DNA of 64,000 bases from assembly GCA_024402135.1 (NCBI GenBank), contig JAKSJN010000006.1, forward strand, positions 1 through 64,000, in the 5' to 3' direction. The position numbers and the translations under genes are program-made. Each line of letters opens with the position of its first letter. Position 1 is the first letter of the stretch. Positions 35,432 through 45,517 of the stretch are shown here, piece after piece. Below the pieces are notes generated by a model, which worked only from the letters and a program-made list of their open reading frames with translations, was not told where the DNA came from and ran no database searches. Source of the stretch: Bacteroidales bacterium (GTDB taxonomy: Bacteria; Bacteroidota; Bacteroidia; Bacteroidales; UBA932).

Positions 35432-37975
35432 ATGAAAGCACTGAAATCAATCTTTCTTTCGTTTGCATTGCTGGCAGGTCTTACTGCCAATGCAGCAAAG
35501 GACCAGGGTGTAGTAAAACTTGTTGCCGGAGGTAACAACATTACCCTGACTCCTGTGAATGACAACGCTATCCGCGTCCAGAAGGTTCCTGTCGATGCTC
35601 CTGAGGTGCGTCAGCTGCCTGAGTGGGTCTATGTCGACGGCGTCAAAACTCCTGATTCTTATGTCAAGGACTACGGCGAGTATGTCATGCTGAGTGTGAA
35701 GGGTGTACGCGCGGAGGTCAACAAGCGTTCAGGAAGAATCACCTTCTTCTCGAACAAGACCACTCCGCTTCTCGAAGAGAAGGAACTCTCTATCGATAAC
35801 GTGAAGGTTCAGGGCGAACCGGCACTTTCTGTACGTCAGACTTTCGTATCACCGGAGGATGAGTATCTCTATGGTCTCGGCCAGTTCCAGGACGGTTATC
35901 TCAATGTCCGCGGCCTTACCCGCCGTCTGACCCAGGTGAACACCCAGATTTCCCTCCCATTCCTCCTTTCGTCAAAGGGCTATGGTGTCCTCTGGAACAA
36001 CTATGGCATGACTGACTTCAATCCATGCACTTCATCGGTAAAGCTCGACAAGGCCGAGGCTGTCGGCGACGAGCATGTGGTTGACGTTACCTCTACTACC
36101 GGCGGACAGCGTGAGATGCGCAGAAACAACCGCTTCGAGGGCAAGTTCCGTGTCCCTGAATCGGGAGAATACGCAATTCTGCTCGATGTCGGCCAGGCAA
36201 TGGCACGCCGTCATCATCTCGTAATCGATGGAAACACCATCTTTGAGGTGAATAATACCTGGCTGCCGCCAACCAGTTCGGCTATTGTACACCTTGAGGC
36301 AGGTGAACATGCAATCGTATCGGAACTTACAATGAATGATAATCCTACTGTAAGCTTCCGCAAGATTGACAATACTACTACATTCTCGTCTCCAGTGGCT
36401 TCTGCTCTTGATTACACCATCATGGCGGGTTCAGCCGACCAGGTAGTATCAAGCTACCGTACACTTACCGGAAACATACCTATGCTGCCTTCATGGGCTC
36501 TCGGTTATATCCATTGCCGTGAACGCTATCACTCTTCTGCCGAGATACTTGAGAACGCATCTATCCATCGCGAGAAGAATCTCCCTATGGACGTCATCGT
36601 CCAGGATTGGCAGTGGTGGGGCAAGTATGGATGGAATGCCATGCAGTTTGACGAGGAGTACTATCCGGATCCTAAGGCACTCACTGACGGCCTTCACGAG
36701 ATGGGCGCAAGACTCATGCTTTCCGTATGGTCGAAGATCGACCATAACTGTGAGGTTGGCAAGCAGGCAGAAGCTGCAGGATATTACATTCCTGATACCG
36801 ACTGGATTGATTTCTTCAATCCGAAGGCGGCTGGTTTCTACTGGAAGAACTTCAGCGAGAAGCTTGTCCCTACAGGAATCGATGCATGGTGGCAAGACGC
36901 TACAGAGCCTGAGAACGATGATCTCAATGGCCGCAGAGTCATGAACGGTGAGCTCCCTGGCGAGATGGTCCGCAATATCTATCCTCTGTTCGTCAGCAAG
37001 ACTGTCAACGAGGGTCTCCGCGAGGCCAAGCCACAGGAGCGCAGCATGATTCTTACCCGTTGCGCCTTCCCAGGCATGCAGCGTTATGCGACAGCAACCT
37101 GGAGTGGCGATGTCGGCAATGATTGGGAGACCCTGCGCCGACAGATTGTAGGTGGTCTTGGCATGATGGCAAGCGGCCAGCCTTGGTGGACCTACGATGC
37201 AGGTGGATTCTTCCGCCCTCGCAATCAGTATGATGACGCTGAATACCAGGAGCGCATGCTCCGCTGGCTCCAGGCTTCGGTATTCCTCCCTCTTATGCGA
37301 GTTCATGGTTACATGTCGAACACCGAGCTCTGGCGCTATGGCGCTGATGTCGAGAACATCTCCCGCAAGGCACTCGAGCTCCGCTACAGACTCATGCCTT
37401 ATATCTATTCTCTCAGCGCATTCGTCAACCAGGATGGTGGTACTCTCATGCGTCCTCTGGTCATGGATTTCGCTGGCGATTCCGAGGCACTTGACCAGGA
37501 CGATGAGTTCATGTTCGGCCCATCGCTTCTTGTAGCTCCTGTGCTCCAGGATATGGCGACCATCAACGCAAACGGCGGCAAGATGAGCGTATATCTTCCT
37601 GAACACGCTGGTGGATGGTATGATTTCCGTGACGGTACACATTACGATGGCGGAGAATATGTCAAGGTTCCGGTTACAATCAATGACATCCCTGTATTCG
37701 TCAAGGCCGGTTCTATCATTCCTATGGCATCTAAAGTCGGCAAGAATGTCGAGGAGACTCTTGCTTCCGAGGTTGAACTTCATGTATATCGTGGCGCCGA
37801 CGCGCGTTTCAGCTACTATGAGGATTCCGGCGTTGATTTCGGCTACGAGAACGGCGAGTATGCACTTACAGATATCACTTGGGAGAACTCACGCTCAAGA
37901 ATCCGCATAGGCAAGCGTCACGGCTCATATCCAGGTATGCAGAAAAAACAGAATTTCAAGGTAATAGAGCATTAG
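35432..37975 (+). CDS. Secreted GH31 alpha-xylosidase/alpha-glucosidase
   Basis: An 847-residue family 31 hydrolase with a signal peptide (1-21, ending ANA). The N-terminal beta-sandwich (about 25-190) has LYGLGQFQDGYLNVRG. Residues about 225-310 look like an inserted PA14-type module (EGKFRVPESGEYAILLD), as in known xyloglucan alpha-xylosidases. The (beta/alpha)8 domain carries nucleophile D489 (WWQDATEPE) and acid/base D560 (WSGD). A retaining alpha-xylosidase for xyloglucan side chains is likely, with alpha-glucosidase as alternative. It starts 21 bases after the MBOAT gene. Confidence 0.88.
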   Translation: MKALKSIFLSFALLAGLTANAAKDQGVVKLVAGGNNITLTPVNDNAIRVQKVPVDAPEVRQLPEWVYVDGVKTPDSYVKDYGEYVMLSVKGVRAEVNKRSGRITFFSNKTTPLLEEKELSIDNVKVQGEPALSVRQTFVSPEDEYLYGLGQFQDGYLNVRGLTRRLTQVNTQISLPFLLSSKGYGVLWNNYGMTDFNPCTSSVKLDKAEAVGDEHVVDVTSTTGGQREMRRNNRFEGKFRVPESGEYAILLDVGQAMARRHHLVIDGNTIFEVNNTWLPPTSSAIVHLEAGEHAIVSELTMNDNPTVSFRKIDNTTTFSSPVASALDYTIMAGSADQVVSSYRTLTGNIPMLPSWALGYIHCRERYHSSAEILENASIHREKNLPMDVIVQDWQWWGKYGWNAMQFDEEYYPDPKALTDGLHEMGARLMLSVWSKIDHNCEVGKQAEAAGYYIPDTDWIDFFNPKAAGFYWKNFSEKLVPTGIDAWWQDATEPENDDLNGRRVMNGELPGEMVRNIYPLFVSKTVNEGLREAKPQERSMILTRCAFPGMQRYATATWSGDVGNDWETLRRQIVGGLGMMASGQPWWTYDAGGFFRPRNQYDDAEYQERMLRWLQASVFLPLMRVHGYMSNTELWRYGADVENISRKALELRYRLMPYIYSLSAFVNQDGGTLMRPLVMDFAGDSEALDQDDEFMFGPSLLVAPVLQDMATINANGGKMSVYLPEHAGGWYDFRDGTHYDGGEYVKVPVTINDIPVFVKAGSIIPMASKVGKNVEETLASEVELHVYRGADARFSYYEDSGVDFGYENGEYALTDITWENSRSRIRIGKRHGSYPGMQKKQNFKVIEH

Positions 37976-37979
37976 AAAC

Positions 37980-39539
37980 ATGAAAAGAATTGCAGTACTC
38001 GTTGCCGCGATGGCAATGGCGCTCTCATGCGCAAAGGCACCCGAGGGTCAGGTAAAAGTAACCGGAGGTCTTGTCCAGGGAACGGTTCTCGAGGATATGA
38101 CTATCTATAAGGGTATTCCATTCGCTGCACCACCTGTCGGAGACCTTAGATGGAAAGCTCCGCAGCCTGTCGAGGCGTGGGATGGTGTCAAGGACGCTAC
38201 ACAGTTTGGCCCAGGCCCGCTTCAGGGCGGCAGAGGCAACCATAGCGAAGATTGCCTTTACCTCAACGTATGGACTCCGGCAAAGTCTCCAAAGGAGAAA
38301 CTTCCGGTGCTTGTTTGGATCTATGGCGGTGGCTTTGCCGGTGGCGATACTGCGGATCCAAGCTATGACTGTGAGGCTCTCGCGCGTCAGGGTGGCATTG
38401 TGCTTGCCAGCATCAACTATCGTGTAGGCAAGTTCGGCTTCCTTGCACATCCTGAGCTCAGTGCGGAAAATGCGTCCGGAGCGTCAGGCAACTGGGGACT
38501 CATGGACCAGATTGCAGGTCTTGAGTGGATCCAGAAGAACATTGAAAAATTCGGTGGAGATCCATCAAAGGTGACTATTTTCGGCGAGTCTGCCGGAGGC
38601 ATATCTGTCAGCATGCTCTGTGCCTCACCTCTTGCCAAGGGCCTGTTCAGCGGAGCTATCTCCCAGAGTGGCGGTTCATTCGGCCCTGCCCGCCCTACCA
38701 CATATCCCGGCGAGAACATGAAGACACTTGCCGACGCCGAAGCTGATGGTGTCGAGATAATGAAAGCGGCTGGAGCATCATCGCTTGCAGAGATGCGCGC
38801 TATGGATGCTTCGAAATTCGAGAGCCGTGGTCTGACGCCTGGCGGCGGCTGGCCTATCGTTGACGGCTATGTCATTCCTGATGACCAGTTCGTGCTTTAT
38901 GAGAAAGGTCAGTACAACGATGTTCCTGTGCTGATCGGATACAATTCGGACGAGGGTGCAAGTTTCTCCGGAGGTGGTACTGTCGAAGCGCACAAGGCTT
39001 CAGTCGAGCTCCGTTACGGTCCATATGCCGAGGCACTCCTCGCTGCATATCCTGTCGATGGCGACAAGGTCGGCAAGACTGCACGCGACCTCATGCGTGA
39101 TGCCGCTTTCGGCTGGCAGACCTGGAGCTGGGCACGCCTTCAGTCAAGGACCGGCAAGTCTAAAGTCTTCCTCTACTACTTTGACCAGCACCCTGAGTAT
39201 CCTGAGGATTCTCCACGCTACGGTTACGCTTCTCCTCATGGCCAGGATGTCGCATACGTATTCCAGCACATCGGAGAGAATGCCGCACAGCCTGAGTCGG
39301 ACAAGGCACTTTCAGAGATCATGGGTCTCTACTGGACGAACTTCGCCAAGTATGGAAATCCTAACGGCCCTCAGGATCTTCCTGAATGGCCGGCCTTCAC
39401 CGAAGATGATCCTAAGTCGATGTATCTCACCGGCCCAAGACCTTTCGTAGGGGAGGTCCCTGGTCAGGCTGCCATGGAGGTTCTTGACGGCTATTTCCAG
39501 TGGCGTCGCAGTGACGAAGGCAAGGCCTGGGCAAAGTAA
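37980..39539 (+). CDS. Type B carboxylesterase lipoprotein
   Basis: A 519-residue alpha/beta hydrolase of the carboxylesterase/lipase family PF00135. A lipobox (ALSC, Cys17) predicts a lipoprotein. Family signatures are EDCLYLNVW and FGESAGG (nucleophile Ser204); the catalytic His is H420 in ASPHGQD. The oxyanion-hole segment is WIYGGGFAGGD. In fibre degraders such enzymes have been tied to removing ester groups from hemicellulose, but the substrate cannot be read. It lies four bases after the GH31 gene. Confidence 0.9.
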   Translation: MKRIAVLVAAMAMALSCAKAPEGQVKVTGGLVQGTVLEDMTIYKGIPFAAPPVGDLRWKAPQPVEAWDGVKDATQFGPGPLQGGRGNHSEDCLYLNVWTPAKSPKEKLPVLVWIYGGGFAGGDTADPSYDCEALARQGGIVLASINYRVGKFGFLAHPELSAENASGASGNWGLMDQIAGLEWIQKNIEKFGGDPSKVTIFGESAGGISVSMLCASPLAKGLFSGAISQSGGSFGPARPTTYPGENMKTLADAEADGVEIMKAAGASSLAEMRAMDASKFESRGLTPGGGWPIVDGYVIPDDQFVLYEKGQYNDVPVLIGYNSDEGASFSGGGTVEAHKASVELRYGPYAEALLAAYPVDGDKVGKTARDLMRDAAFGWQTWSWARLQSRTGKSKVFLYYFDQHPEYPEDSPRYGYASPHGQDVAYVFQHIGENAAQPESDKALSEIMGLYWTNFAKYGNPNGPQDLPEWPAFTEDDPKSMYLTGPRPFVGEVPGQAAMEVLDGYFQWRRSDEGKAWAK

Positions 39540-39562
39540 AGCATGGGTTTATAAGAAAGTAT

Positions 39563-41065
39563 ATGATGAAAAAACTTCTGGTGATTCTGTCTTTGATGCT
39601 GTCAATGGTTGCAGCTCAGGCAAAGATGCACTACAGACTCTCGTTCAATCCTGAGTCCAATAACGTTCACGTTGAACTGACCGTCGATGGAATAGGTGCA
39701 GGAGTGACAATGCTGAGGATGCCTGTATGGGCTCCGGGTTATTATCTTATTCTTGACTCTCCACAGCATCTTTCTCATTTCAAGGTCACGTCGACCAACG
39801 GGGATGCGATTCCTTGGGTCAAGGTCGGCAAGGACGGATGGCGTATACAGAACGGCTCGCGTACGGTCCTGAATGTAAGTTATGATGTGTTCGCTGACCG
39901 GCATTCAGTCGGTGAGGCGAATGTTACTGAGGAGTTCGCATTCCTTCCTGGAAACGAGGTGTACATGTATGTGGATGGCCGCAAGGATATGGCATCGGAT
40001 GTCATGGTCGAGCTTCCATCTTCATGGTCATCGTCCTGCTCATCTCTCAAGCCTCTAGGCAAGAACTGTTATGAGGCACGTGATTTCGATGAGCTTGTTG
40101 ACTGTCCGATCTTTGCCGGAAATCCGCTGATCCGTGATTTCGAGGTCGATGGCAAGCCTTACAGCCTGTGTGTGGCACGCCCCGATGGATTTGACGCAGA
40201 TATGTATGTCGAGGAACTGTCGCGTATGGTACGCGCCGCCGGCAGCCTGTTCGGAGGCAAGCGCCCTTATGACCGTTACGTTTTCATGTGGCTTGAATAT
40301 GGCAGGGGAGGTCTTGAGCACCAGTCCTGCCAGTCATGCATGGCAGGCCCTTCAATGGTCTCGAAGGACCGTGCAGAACACTTGTCATGGATGTCATTCG
40401 TCAGTCATGAGTATTATCACCTGTACAACGTGAAGTCTATCCGTCCGTTTGAGCTCGGACCTTTTGACTATTCAAAGGAGAACTATACCGGACAGTTGTG
40501 GATCAGCGAGGGTATGACCTGCTACTATGAGGACATCATTCTCGCCCATGCAGGTCTCTGCTCGTCCGAGGAACTCCGTGAAGCGCTGCTGGACTATATA
40601 CGTTCTACCGAGCAGACTGCCGGCCGCAAGGAAATGTCCATGTGGACATCAAGCTACGACATATGGCTCAATTTCTTCAATTCAGATGCAAATCACAGTG
40701 ATGTGACCATCTCCTACTATGTCAAAGGACCTGTAGTCGCATTCATGATGGACCTTGCCATACGCAATGCATCCCAAAACCGCGGTTCGTTGGACGATGT
40801 GATGCGTATACTCTATGACAGGTATTATGAGCAGGAGGGCAGGGGATTCCATCCGGAGGAATTCTGGGCTGTTGTCAAGGAAGTCGCAGAGGGTAAGGAT
40901 ATCTCTGACCTGAAGGCTCTGGAGATGACAGCGGACGAGATAGACTATGACAGGTATCTTGGCTACGCCGGCCTGTCCCTTGACCGCGAGAACTGGAAGT
41001 TCGTGGAAACAGAGAAACCTTCGGCACTCCAGCTTGCCATCCGCAAGGGTGTCTTCGTAGAATAA
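39563..41065 (+). CDS. M61-family (glycyl) aminopeptidase
   Basis: A 500-residue exported metallopeptidase with a signal peptide (1-20, ending AQA). The zinc motif is HEYYH (residues 282-286) with the third ligand E316 in WISEGMTCYYED; the N-terminal beta domain has VWAPGYYLILD, all M61 hallmarks. The C-terminal PDZ domain of many M61 proteins is not evident here, so it is a short member. ATG 39566 is an equally good start. Last gene of the run beginning at 30835, with a terminator behind it. Confidence 0.9.
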   Translation: MMKKLLVILSLMLSMVAAQAKMHYRLSFNPESNNVHVELTVDGIGAGVTMLRMPVWAPGYYLILDSPQHLSHFKVTSTNGDAIPWVKVGKDGWRIQNGSRTVLNVSYDVFADRHSVGEANVTEEFAFLPGNEVYMYVDGRKDMASDVMVELPSSWSSSCSSLKPLGKNCYEARDFDELVDCPIFAGNPLIRDFEVDGKPYSLCVARPDGFDADMYVEELSRMVRAAGSLFGGKRPYDRYVFMWLEYGRGGLEHQSCQSCMAGPSMVSKDRAEHLSWMSFVSHEYYHLYNVKSIRPFELGPFDYSKENYTGQLWISEGMTCYYEDIILAHAGLCSSEELREALLDYIRSTEQTAGRKEMSMWTSSYDIWLNFFNSDANHSDVTISYYVKGPVVAFMMDLAIRNASQNRGSLDDVMRILYDRYYEQEGRGFHPEEFWAVVKEVAEGKDISDLKALEMTADEIDYDRYLGYAGLSLDRENWKFVETEKPSALQLAIRKGVFVE

Positions 41066-41131
41066 ATATTCCATTTAATACTTATTTCAAGACCGCTTCA
41101 AAGAAGTAATCTTGTTTATATGATAAGAATC

Positions 41132-41166
41132 AGGGACTTCCGAAATGGAAGTCCCTTTCTTTTTTT
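41132..41166 (+). terminator. Terminator of the 30835-41065 run
   Basis: AGGGACTTCC pairs with GGAAGTCCCT around GAAAT, followed by a long T run. It is the only strong terminator seen in this direction since the start of the run. Confidence 0.9.
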
Positions 41167-41200
41167 CAAAATTTCTGATTATACTGAAAAGAATTTCTCT

Positions 41201-41208
41201 TAATTTTG
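41201..41208 (+). promoter_or_regulatory. -7 element of the GH10 gene
   Basis: TAATTTTG matches TAnnTTTG and lies 50 bases before the start codon, leaving a leader of ordinary length. Confidence 0.6.
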
Positions 41209-41258
41209 CAGTTTGTTACCGGTTGAAGTAATCTTAACAATATTATAACCATTGACAG

Positions 41259-42506
41259 ATGAAGAATCTTAAAGCAATCGCAATCATTGCTGCAGCAGCT
41301 GCAACAATGTGCTCATGCGGCCCTAAGGACCCAGGTCTTAAGGACGCCTACAAGAACTATTTCAAAATCGGTGTCGCTGTTACCGGACGTAACATCGCCG
41401 ATTCTCTTACCTCGGAGATGATCCTCAAGGAGTTCAACAGCATCACTGCCGAGAACTGCATGAAGCCAGGTGAGCTCCATCCAGCTCCTGGCGTATGGAA
41501 CTTCGAAGAGGCTGATAAGATCGCTGACTTCTGCCGCGCAAACGGCATCAAGATGCGCGGTCACAACCTCGTATGGCACAGCCAGTTCGCTACTTGGATG
41601 TTCCAGGCACATGACGAGAATGGTAATCCTATCGTCGAGCGTGACGAGAAGGGTGACACTGTATTCGTAGAGCAGCGTGTATTCGGACGTCGCCGTCCAC
41701 AGGGCCAGCCAGGACAGGCACCTCAGTTCCAGCCTGGTCAGATGCCTCAGTTCGAGACCGTGATGGTTCCTAAGTATGTAGCAGCTTCAAAGGAGGAGTT
41801 CTACGATTCACTCCACGCTCACATCAACACCGTTGTAAACCGCTACAAGGATGTTATCTACTGCTGGGACGTTGTTAACGAGGCTATGAGCGACGCCAAC
41901 AATCTTGAGGCTACCTACGAGGAGTCATTCCGCAAGTCACAGGCATACCAGCTCTGTGGTGATGAGTTCATCAAGAACGCATTCATCTGGGCTCACGAGG
42001 CTGATCCTAACGCAGGTCTCTTCTACAACGACTACAGCGCTTGGACTCCTTCAAAGAGAACCTACATCTACAACATGGTGAAGAAGCTCCAGAGCGAGGG
42101 TGCTCCTATCACAGGTATCGGTATGCAGGGCCACTACAACATCTATGATAACCCTACCCTCGAGGACTTCGAGACTGCTATCAAGATGTATCTTGAGCTT
42201 GTTGACGATCTCCAGATCACTGAGTTCGACATCCGTATCAACGAGGAAGCAGGTGGACAGCTTCAGTTCAGCCGTGGCGAGGGCCAGGTTTACACTGAGG
42301 AGATCCAGGCTAAGCAGCAGCAGAAGTACGCTGACCTCTTCGAGATCCTCCGCAAGTACAAGAACAACATCTCTTGCGTTACCTTCTGGAATGTCAACGA
42401 CTCAGTTTCATGGCTTGGCGCTAACAACTTCCCACTCCTTTTCGACAAGGATAACCAGCGCAAGGCAGTTTACTACACCGTACGCGACTTCAAGAATCAG
42501 AAGTAA
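41259..42506 (+). CDS. GH10 endo-1,4-beta-xylanase lipoprotein
   Basis: A 415-residue family 10 xylanase that cuts internal bonds of the xylan backbone with retention. The lipobox CSC (Cys20) suggests a surface lipoprotein. Family motifs are ITAENCMKPGELHP, GHNLVWHSQ, the acid/base E208 in DVVNEA and the nucleophile E322 in TEFDIR. Between HSQFATWMF and the next helix there is a loop of about 55 residues rich in Q, P and G, with two near-copies of QPGQxPQF. Codon use is strongly biased, suggesting high expression. Monocistronic, with its own promoter and terminator. Confidence 0.95.
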   Translation: MKNLKAIAIIAAAAATMCSCGPKDPGLKDAYKNYFKIGVAVTGRNIADSLTSEMILKEFNSITAENCMKPGELHPAPGVWNFEEADKIADFCRANGIKMRGHNLVWHSQFATWMFQAHDENGNPIVERDEKGDTVFVEQRVFGRRRPQGQPGQAPQFQPGQMPQFETVMVPKYVAASKEEFYDSLHAHINTVVNRYKDVIYCWDVVNEAMSDANNLEATYEESFRKSQAYQLCGDEFIKNAFIWAHEADPNAGLFYNDYSAWTPSKRTYIYNMVKKLQSEGAPITGIGMQGHYNIYDNPTLEDFETAIKMYLELVDDLQITEFDIRINEEAGGQLQFSRGEGQVYTEEIQAKQQQKYADLFEILRKYKNNISCVTFWNVNDSVSWLGANNFPLLFDKDNQRKAVYYTVRDFKNQK

Positions 42507-42525
42507 TTCATAGTACGTGTTCAAT

Positions 42526-42558
42526 AGAAGAGGCGACCCATCAGGGCCGCCTCTTTTC
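42526..42558 (+). terminator. Terminator of the GH10 gene
   Basis: AGAGGCG pairs with CGCCTCT (42529-42554), followed by TTTTC. A second small hairpin (TGGGGA/TCCCCA, 42572-42587) lies just behind the stop codon of the converging esterase gene. Confidence 0.8.
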
Positions 42559-42593
42559 ATTTCTGGTGCAGTGGGGAATGCTCCCCATTGACA

Positions 42594-43538
<945 letters not shown>

Positions 43539-43576
43539 TTATTGTTCCAATTCCTGGCTGACTGGTCTGGAAATGC

Positions 43577-45391
43577 TTATTTCAGCTTCCCCAGATTGGA
43601 GTCCATCCAGTTGAGCTTCGAGCTGAAGCCTTCCTTGATTCTGTTGACGGCCTGCTGGAAGGTCATGGTCTCGTCGCCATTCTCCCTGTTGCTTATAGGC
43701 CACAGTTCATGGTTGACCTCTTCCGATAGCCTTATCTTCTCCGCCATCTCATCGACGTATGCAGCAAATCCGGCGAACTTCTCCTTATCCTTTGCCCACA
43801 ACTCCATCATCCTTTCTCTGAACTTCTCGTCCTTGATCAGGGCAGGGTAGTAAACAGTCTTCGTCACTCCGGCCCACTGATGCGACAGGGTAGGGACGAA
43901 ACCATGGTAGTCAAAGTCCCAGAGAGGACCTGTCATGAGCTTGCCTCCTCTGTCCTTGTGCATGTAATAGCTGTGAGGACCAGCCTGTGGCCAGGTATTG
44001 TAGAAGTCCGTGTTGTTGGCGAGTTCCTGGACGAACATGAACTCGATTGCAGAATCCACGTCAAGGAATTCCTCATATTCATGATTAAAGAGGCGGTCAT
44101 TGTCCTTGAGGATGGCCTCGAGATTGTTTACATAGTCGATCATGTACTGCTTGGCGGCAGGTGAAAGGCTTTCCTCGTCAGGCTCCTTGAACTGGAACGG
44201 CAGCTTGAAATACTTCGAACGGAATTTGTTGACCTCGTCATAGTATGTGTCCAGCTCCATGAGGAATCCTCCGGTAATCTTCTTCGGGTCGGTTTCCATA
44301 GGATCCATCTCCTTTATGTTGACTCTGTTCTTGTTGATCTTGATCTGCTCGCAGAGATAATAGTTGCCCATGTGCCTTCCATTCAGCTCCAGTTCCACAA
44401 ACTGGCCGCGGACGGTGTAGTCAAGACCGGTCTGGCGTGAAAGGAAAAAGGCTGCGTCGTTTCTCAGGAGAGTTCTGTCCTTCCAGTTGGCGAGCAGTAC
44501 CCATCTCTTGTGTGCCGGCATGCCAAGCACTTCTGCCTTCTCGTCAAACTTGAGCGCATACGGCTTCTTCGGATATGTCCAGGTTGAGTTGCCACGGCCG
44601 CGGATGCTGGTCGGCCTGGTGTCAAGGCTGACCGTGCCGTCGGGCATTTCTATGCGTATGCTTGCTCCTTCGGTCCAGAAATCCTTGCTCTTGATATCCT
44701 TTCGTGATGGCGTCTCGATACGGACGACAGGAAGGCCGCTGTTACGTACGACAATCTTGTATTCTTCAGTGACGTTTCCGCATTTCACGGATATGGTTGC
44801 CGGTTTGTCGAAGTTGACGTCGGTCTGGCCGTCCATCTCGATGCCGTTGATGAATATCGCGTCTCCGTGAAAGTTGTAATTTACCGGGAGAGCCTTGAAG
44901 TCAGTTGTCGCAGGAAGTGTAGCGTAGAAGGTGTCCCCATCCAGAGTCGCACGCCTGTCCTTGATGTACAGCTCTTTGATGATGGCCCGCATCCTTTTGA
45001 TCATGAACGGCTCGGAAAGGACCTCCTTGTGGTCGAACTCGGCCTTGAGAATGACTTCTTTCTTGAGGTCGCTGTCCTTCTTGAATGAAATCTCGGCAAG
45101 CCAGCGGCCATTTCCCTGGTCTTTCAGTGATGCCAGGGAACAGTCGACCATGATGCTGTTGGAGTGCGACACGACCATCGCAAGGACGTGACTGTTGCTG
45201 AAAAGATCCTTCGGCACGGTCTCGACCAGAACTTCCGCGTTCTTTCCGTCCTCCATGTAGACTGTGTTTCCGGACAGAATCCTGATCTCGGCCTTTTTGG
45301 GGTTGATATTGGCTTCTTTCTCGCAAGCAGAGAAACAAAGCAGGATGGCCAGCGCCATCAATATTCTGGTAAGCGATAATTTACGGTACAT
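43577..45391 (-). CDS. CotH-kinase-family lipoprotein
   Basis: A 604-residue lipoprotein (lipobox FSAC, Cys23). The first about 230 residues are beta-sandwich-like. The CotH domain follows, with IRGRGNSTWTYPKKPYALK (about residue 265), a GGFLMELD segment and GPLWDFDYHGF, which correspond to the nucleotide- and metal-binding motifs of the atypical CotH kinase fold. Spore-coat CotH phosphorylates proteins; in Bacteroidota such lipoproteins are often found among polysaccharide genes and have no known substrate. It is divergent from a GH43 gene and next to the CE1-like esterase gene. Confidence 0.87.
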   Translation of the reverse strand: MYRKLSLTRILMALAILLCFSACEKEANINPKKAEIRILSGNTVYMEDGKNAEVLVETVPKDLFSNSHVLAMVVSHSNSIMVDCSLASLKDQGNGRWLAEISFKKDSDLKKEVILKAEFDHKEVLSEPFMIKRMRAIIKELYIKDRRATLDGDTFYATLPATTDFKALPVNYNFHGDAIFINGIEMDGQTDVNFDKPATISVKCGNVTEEYKIVVRNSGLPVVRIETPSRKDIKSKDFWTEGASIRIEMPDGTVSLDTRPTSIRGRGNSTWTYPKKPYALKFDEKAEVLGMPAHKRWVLLANWKDRTLLRNDAAFFLSRQTGLDYTVRGQFVELELNGRHMGNYYLCEQIKINKNRVNIKEMDPMETDPKKITGGFLMELDTYYDEVNKFRSKYFKLPFQFKEPDEESLSPAAKQYMIDYVNNLEAILKDNDRLFNHEYEEFLDVDSAIEFMFVQELANNTDFYNTWPQAGPHSYYMHKDRGGKLMTGPLWDFDYHGFVPTLSHQWAGVTKTVYYPALIKDEKFRERMMELWAKDKEKFAGFAAYVDEMAEKIRLSEEVNHELWPISNRENGDETMTFQQAVNRIKEGFSSKLNWMDSNLGKLK

Positions 45392-45461
45392 GAATGCAAT
45401 TTAGCCATAATCCACCAAAAACGGTCATATGATTTGATAATTGCATCACTTGAGCGATACT

Positions 45462-45495
45462 TTTTGTGTCATTTATGGGAAAAATGCTATCTTCG
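45462..45495 (+). promoter_or_regulatory. Promoter of the GH43 gene
   Basis: TTTTG (45462-45466) and TATCTTCG (45488-45495, one base off TAnnTTTG) are 21 bases apart, 23 bases before the start codon. Confidence 0.55.
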
Positions 45496-45517
45496 TCACA
45501 AACAACCACAAAACAAC

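Noticed and set aside
36491-37783. Open frame of 430 residues on the minus strand
   Set aside because: Shadow of the GH31 catalytic domain; composition rich in Cys, His and Ile without pattern.
42572-42587. Full copy of the hairpin repeat behind the CE1-like gene
   Set aside because: Only a lone TGGGGA/TCCCCA hairpin is present; the conserved block and TGAT-loop hairpin are missing.
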